Positions 18,692 to 29,253 of a DNA stretch of 60,000 nt are shown here, in pieces; position 1 is the first letter of the stretch; every line of letters begins with the position of its first letter. Position numbers and translations under genes: made by a program. Location of the stretch: positions 151,001-211,000 of the forward strand of contig CAJNDS010002068.1 of NCBI GenBank assembly GCA_905221605.1, in the 5' to 3' direction. The notes under the pieces are model-generated. The model was not told where the DNA came from and did no database searches. It saw nothing but the letters and a program-made list of their open reading frames with translations. This DNA comes from Symbiodinium natans (taxonomy: Eukaryota; Sar; Dinophyceae; Suessiales; Symbiodiniaceae).

Positions 18692-19937
18692 CTGAGCAGC
18701 CTTGAGCTTGGCTTCTTCGGCAAGTTGGGTGTCCTTATACTCCTGTTCAGTGTTGCATGTGGGGTTTGGGGTTTAGGGTTTCGGGTTTAGGGTTTGGGGT
18801 TGGGGTTTAGGGTTTGGGGTTTGGGGTTTGGGGTTTGAGGTTTGGGTTTAGGGTTTGGGTTTAGGGTTTGGGTTTAGGGTTTGGCTGCAGTTGGGGTACT
18901 CGTCTCTTAGACAAAAAGTAGGGTTACTACTCAATAAGCTTTTCTCGGAGCCTTTCGCAAGCAACTCACCAAAAAGCTTATGATAAACCCCACTCTATGT
19001 AGCGGGCACCCTCTTGCAGTTCGTGTAACTGCATGCTATAGGTCGGAAGAATTGCTAAATATATTCCCCTAGGGTCCCCTCTATAATTGTACTATAATAA
19101 CCCCCAAAACCCTGTGATAGTTATTCAGGCTCCTCCATAACTCGGGCTCAGGAGGATGCTTCATTAGGCCCAGGACGTCCAAGCATACTGCACTCTGAAC
19201 CTGGGACTTTGTCCAAAAAGGACGGTTAGGCACAGGCTGGCAGCATCAAAATGGCTAGCGAGTTATTCACCCTAAACCCTAAACCCTAAATTCGAACAGG
19301 GGGAGATGCTTACAGTGAGCAGAGAACGAAGGATCATCAGACTCGCGCATCTGACGCAATGGCAGGGGGTCTTCCACAGGCCCTACAGCCCTACCAGGCC
19401 AAGCTTCGTGCTCCCGGTCAGAAACCTCAACCCTAAACCCTAAACCCGAAACCCTAAACTCTAAACCCGATTCCCTAAACCCTAAACCTTAAACCCTAGA
19501 CCCTAAACCCGAAATCCTAAACCCCAAACCCTGACTCCTAAACCACAAGTTGGGCTGGCCTCCAAGAGGTCCAGGCTCCTCTCCCACTTCGTCTTCAGCG
19601 TGGCGTTCAGGCCATCCTTTAGGGTTTAGGGTTTAGGGTTTAGGGCTAAGGGGAAAACACGAAAAACCCGCAGGACATGCAGAAAAATCTCACCGTGGCC
19701 TTGGCATCATTCAGCTCCATCATTTGTCGCTTCACCAGGGCCCTTGGCACCGGGCACAGGGTGTTGGCTGGGCATTGGGATGGCAATTGGCCTCAGGTAG
19801 CCTTAAACCCTAAACCCTAAACCCTAAACCCTAAACCCCAAACCCTAAACCCTAAACCCTAAACCCGTCGATCATGCATCCCAGGGCAGGTGCTGCAACT
19901 TCTCCTTGCCTTCCTTTTCGATCTCGTGCTGGCCATC
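18692..19937 (-). CDS. Coiled-coil protein gene (internal exons)
   Basis: Four exons join in phase: 19888-19937 (DGQHEIEKEGKEKLQH), 19694-19742 (ALVKRQMMELNDAKAT), 19560-19616 (DGLNATLKTKWERSLDLLE) and 19314-19425 (VSDREHEAWPGRAVGP, then a charged region). Donors are GC, GT, GC and GT. A further exon at 18692-18742 (EYKDTQLAEEAKLKAAQ) fits the style, but at least one exon is missing before it. Leucine spacing and the K/E/Q-rich composition suggest a coiled coil. Telomere-like arrays lie in the introns, and the acceptor of exon 19560-19616 is made by the array itself (CCCTAAAG|G). The exon at 21475-21524 may belong upstream. Function unknown; a structural or motor-tail role would be a guess. 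Confidence 0.6.
18759..18885 (-). repeat. Degenerate telomere-like array (TTTGGGG/TTTAGGG)
   Basis: About eighteen units alternating TTTAGGG, TTTGGGG and TTTGGG, 17 nt upstream of the acceptor of exon 18692-18742. Confidence 0.85.
19804..19866 (+). repeat. Telomere-like array (CCCTAAA)9
   Basis: Nine units with one CCCCAAA variant, 22 nt beyond the end of exon 19888-19937. Smaller blocks at 19270-19290, 19431-19550 and 19618-19646 lie in the neighbouring introns. Confidence 0.95.
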
Positions 19938-20919
19938 CTCAAAGCAGCAGCAGGGCAACCGAAGCACACACGCGCAGCCCAGAAAAAGCCGCCTCAAACA
20001 AACTGGAGATCCAAGCGCATGGAGTCGCAAGTGACTACTCTCAAGACTTCTCAATATAGCACCCGCAAAGGCCGCAAAAGCCTGATCACAATCGAGTCGT
20101 GAAGAAGCGATGGCTTCGCTACCAACAAGATCGAAAGCCCACAACAACACCTTTTTTCACTGTACCGACCTTGGAACGCTAGCAAACATTATAATTTTTA
20201 CTGTTTCTTCGGAATTAAAGTACTCAAAAACTAACAACTATCTCCAAATACCCCTAAGTTCAACCGTAAAACACCCTAAACCTCAGAGCTCACTCTAAAC
20301 AACTTTGTTCTTCGAAACGGGTCGCCTCGAGGGCATTCGCAATGCGAGGGGCGATCGTGTGGCCCTGCTCACTGGAAGCTGAGGGCAGCAGATCACGCTT
20401 CAACACCTAAAGGACCGAACAAACGGAGCCTTAACAATTAGAAGAGGCTTTTGTGGGGGGGATGCTGGATGCTAGTATGGAATACTTTAGAAATTGTTCC
20501 GACACCATATTAAACAGCTTGGGGCGACGCATGCCTCTTGAAGCCTCAGAGTAAAACGGCTTCGTGGTGGAAGACATGGGAGCTGCGGGGTGTGTTCAGC
20601 TTGAGCGCTTGGGGGCCAGAGGGGCTTGGTCTGCTGAAACACATGGTCACATGGGGGCCTGTCGGGCTCAGGATTCCGGGATTCGAGGTGCATCAGTGCC
20701 CACCATAAACGAATAGCTGAGTCTTTGATTGCGAAAGCCTCACGGCATCGGTTGCCTCGATTTGTGAATCCCTCACCCCTGGAAAATGCACGTCCTACTA
20801 CTCTTCCTACACGCCCGATCGCGTTGCGAAGGTTCACGCTCAAGGGCGTTCAAGCAAAACGACTTGCCGTCAATCAGGCGAGCTTAGCATCGCTTTGCCT
20901 CTCCCAGGTGTCTCTTCCT

Positions 20920-20987
20920 CCTAAACCCTAAACCCTAAACCCTGAACCCTGAACTCTGAACCCTAAACCCTAAACCCTAAACCCTCT
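20920..20987 (+). repeat. Telomere-like array
   Basis: About nine CCCTAAA/CCCTGAA units; a similar mixed block is at 21377-21465. Confidence 0.9.
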
Positions 20988-21474
20988 ACTGTGCAGAGAG
21001 CCGTGGGTTCTGTGAAAAGCTGTAGCGATGCATCCAGCCTGAACCATAGCATCATGGCCTTTGAAGATGATGTTGCCGTCATCGAGATCACTGGCATGTG
21101 GATTTTGAGAACCAGTCAGGGCGGCAAATTGGGGGGGGGGGGGGGGGGGTGGCGTTGTTCTGAACGTCCAAGAGATGGACAATGGGATAAGGCTCAAAAG
21201 GGGAGTCCTTACTAAACGGGTACCCGGGCCAAGGCGCTGCCCACGAGACAATTTGCAATAGGACTGAAAGCATTGCGGGCTGCATGGCTGCGCGGTTGTC
21301 CTGTGTGCCCCTGAGCCCTGAAAAACACCATGCAGTCACATTGCGATGACGAAGAGACGGTTTGGGCACCCAAGCCCTACACCCTAAACCCTAAACCCTG
21401 AACCCTAAACCCTACACCCTAAACCCTAAACCCTGAACCCTGAACTCTGAACCCTGAACCCTAAAAGCAAAGGC

Positions 21475-21524
21475 CTGGACTTCAGGATTTGCTCCAGCTG
21501 CTCGGGGAAGTTCTTGGCCTTCTC
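21475..21524 (-). CDS. Candidate coiled-coil exon
   Basis: AG|GAG start; 16 codons plus two bases reading EKAKNFPEQLEQILKS to a GC donor (TCCAG|GCCTTT), with telomere-like units beginning ~14 nt past it. The frame upstream (PQAKEE) is also open, so the acceptor may lie further left in the transcript. Likely part of the coiled-coil gene at 18.7-19.9 kb. Confidence 0.45.
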
Positions 21525-21599
21525 CTCTTTGGCTTGTGGAGCACAAAGACGACTCAGCGAAGGCGAAGGTTCAGGAAACAAAAACCACAGAAAGGTTTT

Positions 21600-21614
21600 T
21601 TCGTGTGCGTGTCT

Positions 21615-21647
<33 letters not shown>

Positions 21648-21860
21648 ATATGTACATATGTATCTCTCTCTCTCTCTCTTTCGAGTCTCACATAAAATAC
21701 ATAACATATAGTATGTACTAGTTAATGTATCATGTGTAATGTATATATCTATAGTACAGAATATATAGTACATGATATATGCTTAAAATGTCGGATCTAC
21801 AACATATAATACATAATATACAACGAATAATAATAACAATATATATATATATATAGCATA
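21600..21860. repeat. AT microsatellites with a CT tract
   Basis: Runs of (TA)n/(TG)n at 21612-21650 and 21838-21856 and a (TC)n tract at 21663-21682. Confidence 0.85.
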
Positions 21861-22077
21861 AAATACATAATATTATGTATGTAATATAACTAGCCAGGAA
21901 CTCAGTCCCCGCTTGCCAAGTCAAGCATGCAAACCAGACCCTGGTCTCATCAGGGCCACAGTGGGCCACGCGTGCCACCGAAACGTTGTGAAACGAGAGG
22001 TTGGATTGGACAAAATCTGAAATCCCCTAATCCCTAAACCCTAAAACCCTAAACCCTAGTCTAAGCAGCTAAGACAC

Positions 22078-22161
22078 AAGCAGGCCGTCTTGGAAACCGG
22101 CTTCTTCCTCGAATGTCACGCAATCGCTTAGTGGCTCCTTCAGGAACTCATCCATGCCATC
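22078..22161 (-). CDS. Candidate exon, acidic protein
   Basis: AG|GAT start, 28 codons in phase 0 (DGMDEFLKEPLSDCVTFEEE then AGFQDGLL) to a GTGTCT donor, with telomere-like repeats beginning ~20 nt later. The frame also stays open upstream (VPRK). Base composition and residues look strongly coding; family not recognised. Confidence 0.5.
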
Positions 22162-22411
22162 CTTGCGCGGCACTTGCCCATGTTCATTCTCTCGGGGTTT
22201 CCCGAGAATATAGGGGCCTTAAAATTAGAACAACATTTTTTGGGGGAGCCGGGGGTGGGGGGGGTTATTAAGCTACTATAGTGCAATTATAACGGGACCA
22301 TACGGGAATACCATTAGAAACTCTCGACCCCCAGATTACGTCCTTTCCAACCCTCCACTGCCACCCCACGCTCTGAATCTAGGCGCCCCGATTCAAGGGT
22401 TCCAAAGAAGT

Positions 22412-22512
22412 AGGGTTTAGGGTTTAGGGTTTAGGGTTTCGGGTTTAGGGTTCGGGTTTAGGGTTTAGGGTTTAGGGTTTAGGGTTTAGGGTTTAGGGTG
22501 TAGGGTGTAGGG
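22412..22512 (-). repeat. Telomere-like array (TTTAGGG)~14
   Basis: Mostly perfect units, running directly into a family-A MITE at 22513-22599. Confidence 0.95.
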
Positions 22513-22599
22513 TTAGTATTATATCCTATAACCCCCTCAAAACAGGCCCTTTATAGGGTTGATTATGGGGATTCTAGGGCCTCATAGCCCATCCTGGGA
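22513..22599. mobile_element. MITE-like element, family A (reverse), abutting a telomere-like array
   Basis: Interior CAGGCCCTTTATAGGGTTGA and terminus CATAGCCCATCCTGG; the other terminus is lost where the array begins. Confidence 0.6.
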
Positions 22600-22767
22600 A
22601 GGGGCATTTTGCCTCAACTTTGGGTTGGTGGGAAGTTGCCCAGACCTGCAACTTCGTCAGCTCCAGCTGGAGCTCATTCCTGCCTCAGCCGCACAAAGGC
22701 TGATGCACACCAAGTAAGCTCATTGTTGATAATAACAGCATTAATAATAATCATCAGAAAATATAGT

Positions 22768-22769
<2 letters not shown>

Positions 22770-22851
<82 letters not shown>
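22770..22851 (+). repeat. (AGT)n trinucleotide microsatellite, ~27 units
   Basis: Uninterrupted AGT/TAG run. The minus-strand polytyrosine frame through it is an artefact. Confidence 0.95.
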
Positions 22852-23380
22852 AGTTTGGGTGAATGCCGAATACAGGATGTCTCGGGCTCTGAGTCAGAGT
22901 ACGGCGTCTTCACCCAGGAGGCGGATCGGCTGGGCCATCCATAACAGCAACAGCCCCTAACAATCACCGTCGCCAAGCTCGCCACGGTTCTCGAGATGAA
23001 TGACCTGCATACTCACGACCACCCTTTCCTAATGAAGCAGCGCTGCTCAAGACCAGCACCTGTGCAACGCGACGCAGCTACCTGGGAGACTCTGACCATG
23101 CAGCCCTGCCAAGATGACGCCAAGAAAGACTCCTCTTTTCATCTGCAAGCTGAAAAAGCTGCTGTGTGAGGGTTTTATTGGACTGAGGCCAGCCGGTGAG
23201 ACACGGCATGCAAGATGCATATGTGAGTGCTCTTCATCTGGGCTTAAAATCTACAGAACGACCTATGGCAGTTGTATAAGCTTGAGACCTGATGGGATAT
23301 GGATTTGATGGCCAAGCCAGCTAGGCACAGCGTGGCGAACCAGAGCTGCTCTGCATCCAGTTTACAAACGAGTCGTCAAC

Positions 23381-23475
23381 TTTGCTGCGGCATGATATTA
23401 AGAAGGTATATGCATTTGATGGCAGAAAAGAATGTCTGTCCTTCGGCAATGTATGGCATTGCAAAGTCTTCAACC
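23381..23475 (-). CDS. Candidate exon whose acceptor lies in a telomere-like block
   Basis: Minus strand: the telomere-like run ends GGGCTTAG|G and the exon continues VEDFAMPYIAEGQTFFSAIK for 31 codons to a GTTGAC donor. TTAG|G of the repeat would be the 3' splice site. No family recognised. Confidence 0.42.
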
Positions 23476-24056
23476 CTAAGCCCTAAACCCTAAACCCTAA
23501 ACTCCAAACCCTAAACCCTAAAGTTGCACGCAGTCAAGTTGTCCAAAGCTCTGGAAACTTGAAATTCAGCAACTGCCGTCGAAAGCAAGGCCATGCGGTG
23601 CAACTTCGCCGATCTTTACATTCAAACAAAACCTGCTTCACAAACCATACTCTGAACTCATGTGGTGCAAGCAGATAGAGTTTAGGGTTTAGGGCTCAGG
23701 GTTTAGGGTTGAGTCTGTGAATCTGGCATACGTGCGACTTGGCTACCGGCTACGTGACCACATTTAGCGCTGGGACCTGTTTGGCAACCAAGAGCCATGG
23801 GCTGCGAGGTCTTGAGGGTTGGGTCGGGTTGCACTAGGGTTTAGGTTGAGGGTTGAGGGTTGAGGGTCGAGGGTTGAGGGTTGAGGGTTTAGGATTTAGG
23901 GCTTGCTAAGGCTGTCGGCAGAGAAGGGGACATGCTTTCACGGAGAACGACTGTCGACGTGCACTCGCTTGCCATCGCCAACACTGGCACTGTGCCTTAA
24001 TTGTCTACCCCATTCGGGGTCTTCCTGAGCCATGCCACGTATCGACCGCACTGGTT

Positions 24057-24383
24057 ATGCGACACGGCTTTAGGTACAATGATTCCGCCGATGCTGTTCC
24101 TGCGTTACCCGAATGTTCGAACAAACCTGGGCCATCCCATCTATGCGAGTGGATGCAAGATCACTGCAACTCGCAGCACTGTGACCTCAGAATTCTTGTG
24201 CCATCTGTGCCAATCCACCAGCAGATCCGCAAAACAAGAAACAATCAAGAGAGACAGCCTTGCAAGCAACAAAGCATTGTAGCCTGCAGTAGCTCAGGCA
24301 ACAGAACTGACAGAGAGAGAGAGAGAGGGAAGAGAAGGAGAAACCGTAGGAGAAAGGGACGAAGAGAAAGAGAGAGAGATTAA
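24057..24383 (+). CDS. Plus-strand open frame of uncertain status
   Basis: ATG-initiated frame of ~108 codons (MRHGFRYNDSADAVP then HLCEWMQDHCNSQHCDL), ending in a GA-repeat-encoded Arg/Glu tail. It runs against the local minus-strand cluster and its tail is low complexity, so it may be chance; the middle third looks protein-like. Confidence 0.2.
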   Translation: MRHGFRYNDSADAVPALPECSNKPGPSHLCEWMQDHCNSQHCDLRILVPSVPIHQQIRKTRNNQERQPCKQQSIVACSSSGNRTDRERERGKRRRNRRRKGRRERERD

Positions 24384-24616
24384 ACAACAGAGGCGGACAC
24401 AGCACGAGGGAGAATGAGACGGTGACGCTCACACACACGCAGAGGACACTTACGCCAATGTTTTCCGCGCGCGGGGCATCTCGAAGAGTCACGTAAATTC
24501 ATGGCTGAGGTCTACTTCCTGGTTGATTCCGTTCCTAAGAGCCATTGAGAAAGGATCGCACACAAACACAATCAGCACTCCTTCTCAAGTCTGAGTGCAA
24601 GTGGTGCAAGTGGGGG

Positions 24617-24672
24617 GTTTAGGGTTTAGGGTTTAGGGTTTAGGGTTTAGGGTTTAGGGTTTAGGGTTTTGG
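24617..24672 (-). repeat. Telomere-like array (TTTAGGG)8
   Basis: Eight perfect units starting 13 nt from the candidate exon end at 24685. Confidence 0.95.
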
Positions 24673-24684
24673 GTTTTGGGACAC

Positions 24685-24759
24685 CTCTGGCCATCCAAGC
24701 CGCTGTCGGGCAAAGTTTCGGTCCGCCAAAGCGTGCCACATGGCCATAGCTGGAATGGC
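24685..24759 (-). CDS. Candidate exon near the EF-hand gene
   Basis: AG|GCC start and CAGAG|GTGTCC donor bound 75 nt open in more than one frame (AIPAMAMWHALADRNFARQR in phase 0). The phase needed by the EF-hand gene exon at 24992-25018 would select another open frame, so the reading is unresolved. Confidence 0.35.
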
Positions 24760-24792
24760 CTCGCTTCGCAAAAACAGCTGTCACAGGGCATT

Positions 24793-24883
24793 CCAGGATG
24801 GGCTAGCAGGCCCTATAATCCCCATAATCAACCCTAAAACTGGGTTTGTTTAAGGGGTTGTAGGGTATAAGAGCCCGCCCTGG
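24793..24883. mobile_element. MITE-like element, family A, complete
   Basis: CCAGGATGGGCTAGCAGGCC to AAGAGCCCGCCCTGG; ~90 bp, an intact reference copy of the family with terminal inverted repeats. Confidence 0.8.
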
Positions 24884-24991
24884 TGCAGACAAAAGCAAAG
24901 GAAAGATGCGCTCACGGAGTCTTGCGTTAAGGGCTGAGGTTCTAAGCTCAGGCTTGCGGATGATGCTGATCACTTCAGCTATCTCTCTTGC

Positions 24992-27900
24992 CTCAACTCT
25001 TCCCATTCTTGCTCGCATCTCCCGCCCTTAGGGTCGAGGCTTTGGGGTCCTAAGTGCCCTAAACCCTAAACCCTAAACCCTAAACCCTAAACCCTAAACC
25101 CTATAAACCCTAAACCCTTTTAGTATGCCCTAAACCCTACTCACTGTATCGCCTCATCTCGGCTGATGCGGCCATTCCCAGAGACGTCGCACTGCGCCAG
25201 CACCCAGAGAACATCATCCTGCAAGTTCCCGGGTTTAGGGTGTAGGGTTTAGGGCTTTTCAGAGTTGCATATGTTGGGGACCAAGGCGTTGGTTGGTCTG
25301 TCTTGATGTTTAGGGTCCCCCTCTTTGAGAGGGTTCAAATGGGGTGGACTGCAGCTTCCTTACCAGGATGGGCTACTAGGCCCTATAATCCCCATCATCA
25401 ACGCTATTAAGGGCCTGTTTCAGGGGTCATAGGGTATGATAGCCCGTCCTGGTTGGGGGGGGGATAGAAAAGGGGCATTCAGGGACTCCTCTGTCCAGCT
25501 TCCCCCAATTTTCGCAAGTGCATGCCGAGGCTCAGATGTCACGGGAATTGAGACAATCATGCCGTACCTCAGGTTCCCAGAGGGTCCATTTGTAGCACAG
25601 TTGTGGAATTAAGTACGTACCCCAAAGCCCTTCTTTGTATGGTTTTTGGGTAACCTAACTCCATAGTACATGGACCCTTTGGGATTGGGTGCTTCTTTGG
25701 TGACCCTAAACCCTAAACCCTAAACCCTAAACCCTAAACCCTAAAGATTGGAGCGTCGGGACTTCGATCTGCGAGCTGAGAAGGGAGGCTGGGCGCTGCA
25801 GGACAAGTACGCACCGGCTAGGCTGGCCAAAGCATCTTGCCAGGACGGGCTCTTATACCCTGTAACTTCCTATAACCCCTTTAAAAAGGGTTTAGGGTTT
25901 AGGGTTGAGGGTTGAGGGTTCCTATAACCCCTTAAAAAGGTCCTTTATGGGGTTGATTATGGGGATTGCAGGGCCTGATAGCCCATCCTGGTGGGCATTT
26001 TTTGTGTAAGGCAAAGAGTCAGTCGAGGATCCTGAGGCGTGCAGGGTTTCCTTCTGCAATGCAGTTCTGATGCAATATGGCACCGGTACCCTAAACACTA
26101 AACCCTAAACCCTAACCCTAAACCCTAAACCCTAAACCCTAAACCCTAAACCCTAAACCCCCAATGGGGAGGGGACCCTTTTATGGAACAGCCCCGAACT
26201 CATTGTCGAGCAATGATCGTGGCCTTCTCTTTCCCAGCCATGCGGCGGCCTGGCACCCACAACCCAAGGATCCAGAGCCAGCCTACAATGTTGACCCTTA
26301 AACTCTAAACTGCCCTAAACCCGAACCCCTACCCGAGAGCAACCCCAAACTCCAATCCCTGCAAGTGAGGAACTTCTCCCTCTGTCCATCACGGTCCTGG
26401 GCTTCGGACAGTTTATCTTACGGCACCTGCGAGATAAAATGCGTGTTGCAGGTAGCCAAGGCTGAGGATTCTTCTGATCAGGCCAATACTTGGGAGCTGC
26501 TAACGGTATGTCTACATGTCTTGCACAATATTTCCAAAGTTGCGCAGGTTGATCACGAGTACGTCTGCTAAGAGTTCCAGCGCCGAGCATCCTCGATGTA
26601 TTGCCTGAGCTCCGACTCCAACAGGCTGGCAAGAAGCCCAAGAGGATAGCCGGAAGTCACCCTAAACCCTAAACCCTAAACCCTAAACCCTAAACCCTAA
26701 ACTACTTCTTGTCGATTCGTCTCAGAATGTCTCACAACTCTACCGGAAGTCCGACATTCCAACCCTTCGACTTTGAGGTTTCCTGCGCGCCACATTCGTG
26801 CCGAACTCGGTTTTGGGTTTAGGGTTTCGGGTTTAGGGTGTTTCTACTCTGGCCAGGTCGCAACGCTTGCTGCAACTCTTTGGCGTCGAGGAAGTTGTCA
26901 TGGTCCGAGTCGAACCTACTACTCTCAGCGCTTCTGAGCGGAAAGGCTGGAGCAGAGTAGGAGCTCTTGCTGGCGTGCTTCTACAGTTTAATTAGAGCTG
27001 CGAACTCAAAGCAAGAAGCCGTCTGTAGATCTCCTCAACGTCGTTTGCATGACCTTCGCATTTCCGTGTGCAAAGGGCAGTGCCATAGCAACTTTTTAGG
27101 TTACTTAGGGTAAATTCAGGACAATTGGTTGGAAGTCGTCTGTTGACCTAGTTCTTCTAGACGAGGCATGACAGAACTGACAGAACTGCCATCGAATCGA
27201 AACCCCTGCAACTCACGCTGCCACACGATCTCAAGACTCGGCTTTGAGAGGTGCCGGTGCAGCTGAGGTGCTCAGGTAGTATCCTTGATGCGGCGGTCTG
27301 ACTGACACGCAGCTAGACTAGAAAGAGAGTCTTGGCTGGCATTTTGGGTTCTGAAAACTGCTGCACACAGAATATCTTGGCTCATGTTGCTGCCTCGCTG
27401 CGCACCTTGGTCACCACGTTGAGCACCTGTGGTGTCGCGATCAACAAAACTCCCGCAGCACATTGATGTCAGCACTTGGGGGTGGCCCTCACCCCTCAGC
27501 AGATGGGGTTCTAAGGGGATCCTATGACTTAACTTAAAATCTACATTGGGGGTCCCCTATTTTTGTAAACCCCGTGCTTCCGAGGCACTGCGGCACGGGA
27601 GAAGTACGTCTCGGTGTCGGGCTCTTGGGCCTCCTGGGGATCTGCCTGGGTTCAGGATATCTGCGTCAGGCAGACCCTAAACCCTAAACCCTAAACCCTA
27701 AACCCTAAACCCTAAACCCTTATCCCTAAACCCTAAACCCTCAACCCAACTGCGTGGAATGGTGCCTCTGCCTGGCCCTCATCCTGCAGCAAAGGCTTGG
27801 CTTCCTCGGGGTTGGGTTCCTCGGATGCCTCCCACACGTGCAGAGTGCAGGGCTGGCGAGCCGAAGGGTTAGGGTTTAGGGTTTAGGGTTTAGGGTTTAG

Positions 27901-28513
27901 GGTTTAGGGTTTAGGGTTTAGGGTTTGGGGCTTGGGGCTTAGGGCTTAGGGCTTGGGGTTTGGGGTTTGGGGTCTAGGGTTTAGGGTTTAGGGTTTAGGC
28001 CAAGGCAACCCACCTGGGCAGTTGACTCGTCTGCTGCGGTCGTCTGCCCAGAATTCACCCGCTTTGCTTCCTGCCACGCTGAAGGTCAGCCTATGGGTAG
28101 TAAGAAAATATACCGTGGCAGCAAGACAATGCAATACTGTGTCACCTGATCTGATGTTATATGGCTAGACGATTCCCGATGACATTACATGATCTGATCT
28201 GATATGAAGTAGGGTTTATATTACTGTTATTGGTGAGTGTATAAAGTTCCTTTTTAATATTGGTGAGTGTATACATTGGGTGTCCTTTTGGGGGTACAAG
28301 AAATATATACCCCTACTTCATATATATATATATATCATATAATATAATATAATATAATATAATATATAATATCATATCATATCATATCATATATACACAC
28401 AGGTGCATGTATGGCGCAGGAAGCATGAACACCTGGCAGCCCGGCCTGGCTTGGAGCCCCTTTGGGCTTGGCAGCTGCGCCTGCGATCCAGACCCTGCGG
28501 CCCTTCACCAGAT
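24992..28513 (-). CDS. EF-hand calcium-binding protein gene (at least 12 exons)
   Basis: Exons: 28446-28513 (LVKGRRVWIAGAAAKPKGAP), 28014-28070 (EAKRVNSGQTTAADESTAQ), 27766-27828 (ASEEPNPEEAKPLLQDEG), 27595-27633 (EAQEPDTETYFSR), 27394-27426 (VLNVVTKVRSE), 27190-27236 (LEIVWQRELQGFRFD), 27008-27053 (HANDVEEIYRRLLA), 26860-26915 (FDSDHDNFLDAKELQQAL), 26744-26782 (NLKVEGLECRTS), 25489-25567 (YGMIVSIPVTSEPRHALAK), 25145-25218 (DDVLWVLAQCDVSGNGRISR), 24992-25018 (CEQEWEEL). Two EF-hand loops are readable: DSDHDNFLDAKE (exon 26860) and DVSGNGRISRDE (exon 25145), each with acidic position 1 and Glu at 12, preceded by a helix. Joins from 28513 to 27595, 27236 to 26744 and 25567 to 24992 are phase-consistent; exons are missing around 27.3 and between 25.6 and 26.7 kb. 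Donors are GC, GT and GA. Neither the N- nor the C-terminus was found. Likely role: calcium sensing by a protein with an acidic, low-complexity N-terminal part. Confidence 0.68.
25145..25218 (-). CDS. EF-hand exon (loop DVSGNGRISRDE)
   Basis: AG|GAT start; the donor GTGAGT runs directly into TAGGGTTTAGGG, so a telomere-like sequence starts six bases into the intron. Preceded in phase by exon 25489-25567 (GGSWTE). Confidence 0.75.
25363..25452. mobile_element. MITE-like element, family A, complete
   Basis: CCAGGATGGGCTACTAGGCC to GATAGCCCGTCCTGG, in the intron between EF-hand gene exons 25489-25567 and 25145-25218. Confidence 0.8.
25575..25692. mobile_element. MITE-like element, family E
   Basis: CCCAGAGGGTCCATTTGTAG and a mirror ATGGACCCTTTGGG bound ~115 bp; a second, better preserved copy is at 44365-44476. 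Confidence 0.7.
25840..25991. mobile_element. MITE-like element, family A, split by telomere-like units with flank duplication
   Basis: Termini CCAGGACGGGCTCTTATACC and ATAGCCCATCCTGG. TTCCTATAACCCCTTTAAAA (25867-25889) is repeated at 25919-25940, and the two copies flank GTTTAGGG/GTTGAGGG units at 25890-25918. Confidence 0.8.
26089..26161 (+). repeat. Telomere-like array (CCCTAAA)10
   Basis: Ten units; further arrays in the same gene region at 25058-25136, 25704-25745 and 26659-26703. Confidence 0.9.
27675..27740 (+). repeat. Telomere-like array (CCCTAAA)n
   Basis: Nine units with one TATCCCTAAA interruption, between EF-hand gene exons 27766-27828 and 27595-27633. Confidence 0.95.
27868..27999 (-). 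repeat. Telomere-like array with variant units
   Basis: About eighteen units: eight TTTAGGG, then GCTTGGG, GCTTAGG and TTTGGGG variants, then TTTAGGG again; 15 nt from the donor of exon 28014-28070. Confidence 0.95.
28316..28396. repeat. AT microsatellites
   Basis: (TA)8, then (ATAAT)n, then (CATAT)n. Confidence 0.9.
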
Positions 28514-28695
28514 CTGCAAGGACAGGTTTAGGGTTTAGGGTTTAGGGTTTAGGGTATTCCCGGCAAGCTTTTGGACCCAAGGTTCTGGAGCTCCGACTTT
28601 TCCGAGGCCCAGGCCCAATCCCAAGCTCCGCAACGAGAAGGAAGGAGACTCGGCAAGGAGGATGGGGAAGAAAGGGAGTTCCACACGTGCATTTA

Positions 28696-28762
28696 CCAGG
28701 ATGGGCTTATTAGGCCCAATAATCCCTGTAATCGACCCTATAAAGGGTCTTTTTCAAGTGGT
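28696..28762. mobile_element. Family A MITE-like fragment
   Basis: CCAGGATGGGCTTATTAGGC and interior, with the right terminus missing. Confidence 0.6.
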
Positions 28763-29253
28763 TTGGACCCTGAATTCAGACTTAAAAAGCTGGTTGCTTG
28801 CTTGGCAGCCCTCTGCGCTTTCGCCAACTCCCGCCAGACATAATCCATGGCCTCAGCTCCGGCGACCGCGCCATCATGCCAACTTGGGCTGCGGGCACTC
28901 CCTCCAGATTTGTCCAGGCATCGTGAGTGGGAATGTGCGCACCCTAAGACCCTGAACTAAAAAAAACTCAAACCCATGAAGATAAGTAGTACATGTAAGA
29001 ACGACAAGCCAAGAAGTTGAACGAGGCACATCACGCGTAGCAAGAGCAACTGGCAGGCTTAAAATGCAGAGTCCCCGATGCTTCGAACAGGAGAACGCAC
29101 GTGTAGGCCTCGTCTTAGTCCTGCAGGACAGTGCGCGGGCGCTTACTCGGATAGGCATCGTCTGCCTTGGATTTCGACTTTGCCAACAGTTGTTTTCACG
29201 CCTCTTCCTGGTGACGCTCACGGGCACTGTATCGGGATGAAGAACATGGCCGC

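Noticed and set aside
22674-22985. Polytyrosine frame
   Set aside because: Encoded by the (AGT)n microsatellite.
26453-26571. Plus-strand exon-like segments (VAKAEDSSDQANTWELLT with GTATGT donor, then VDHEYVC and stop; also 25745-25830 and 26240-26290)
   Set aside because: They have plausible splice sites but lie antisense inside the EF-hand gene span, whose minus exons on both sides are motif-supported. Kept as an alternative only; strand-specific RNA would decide.
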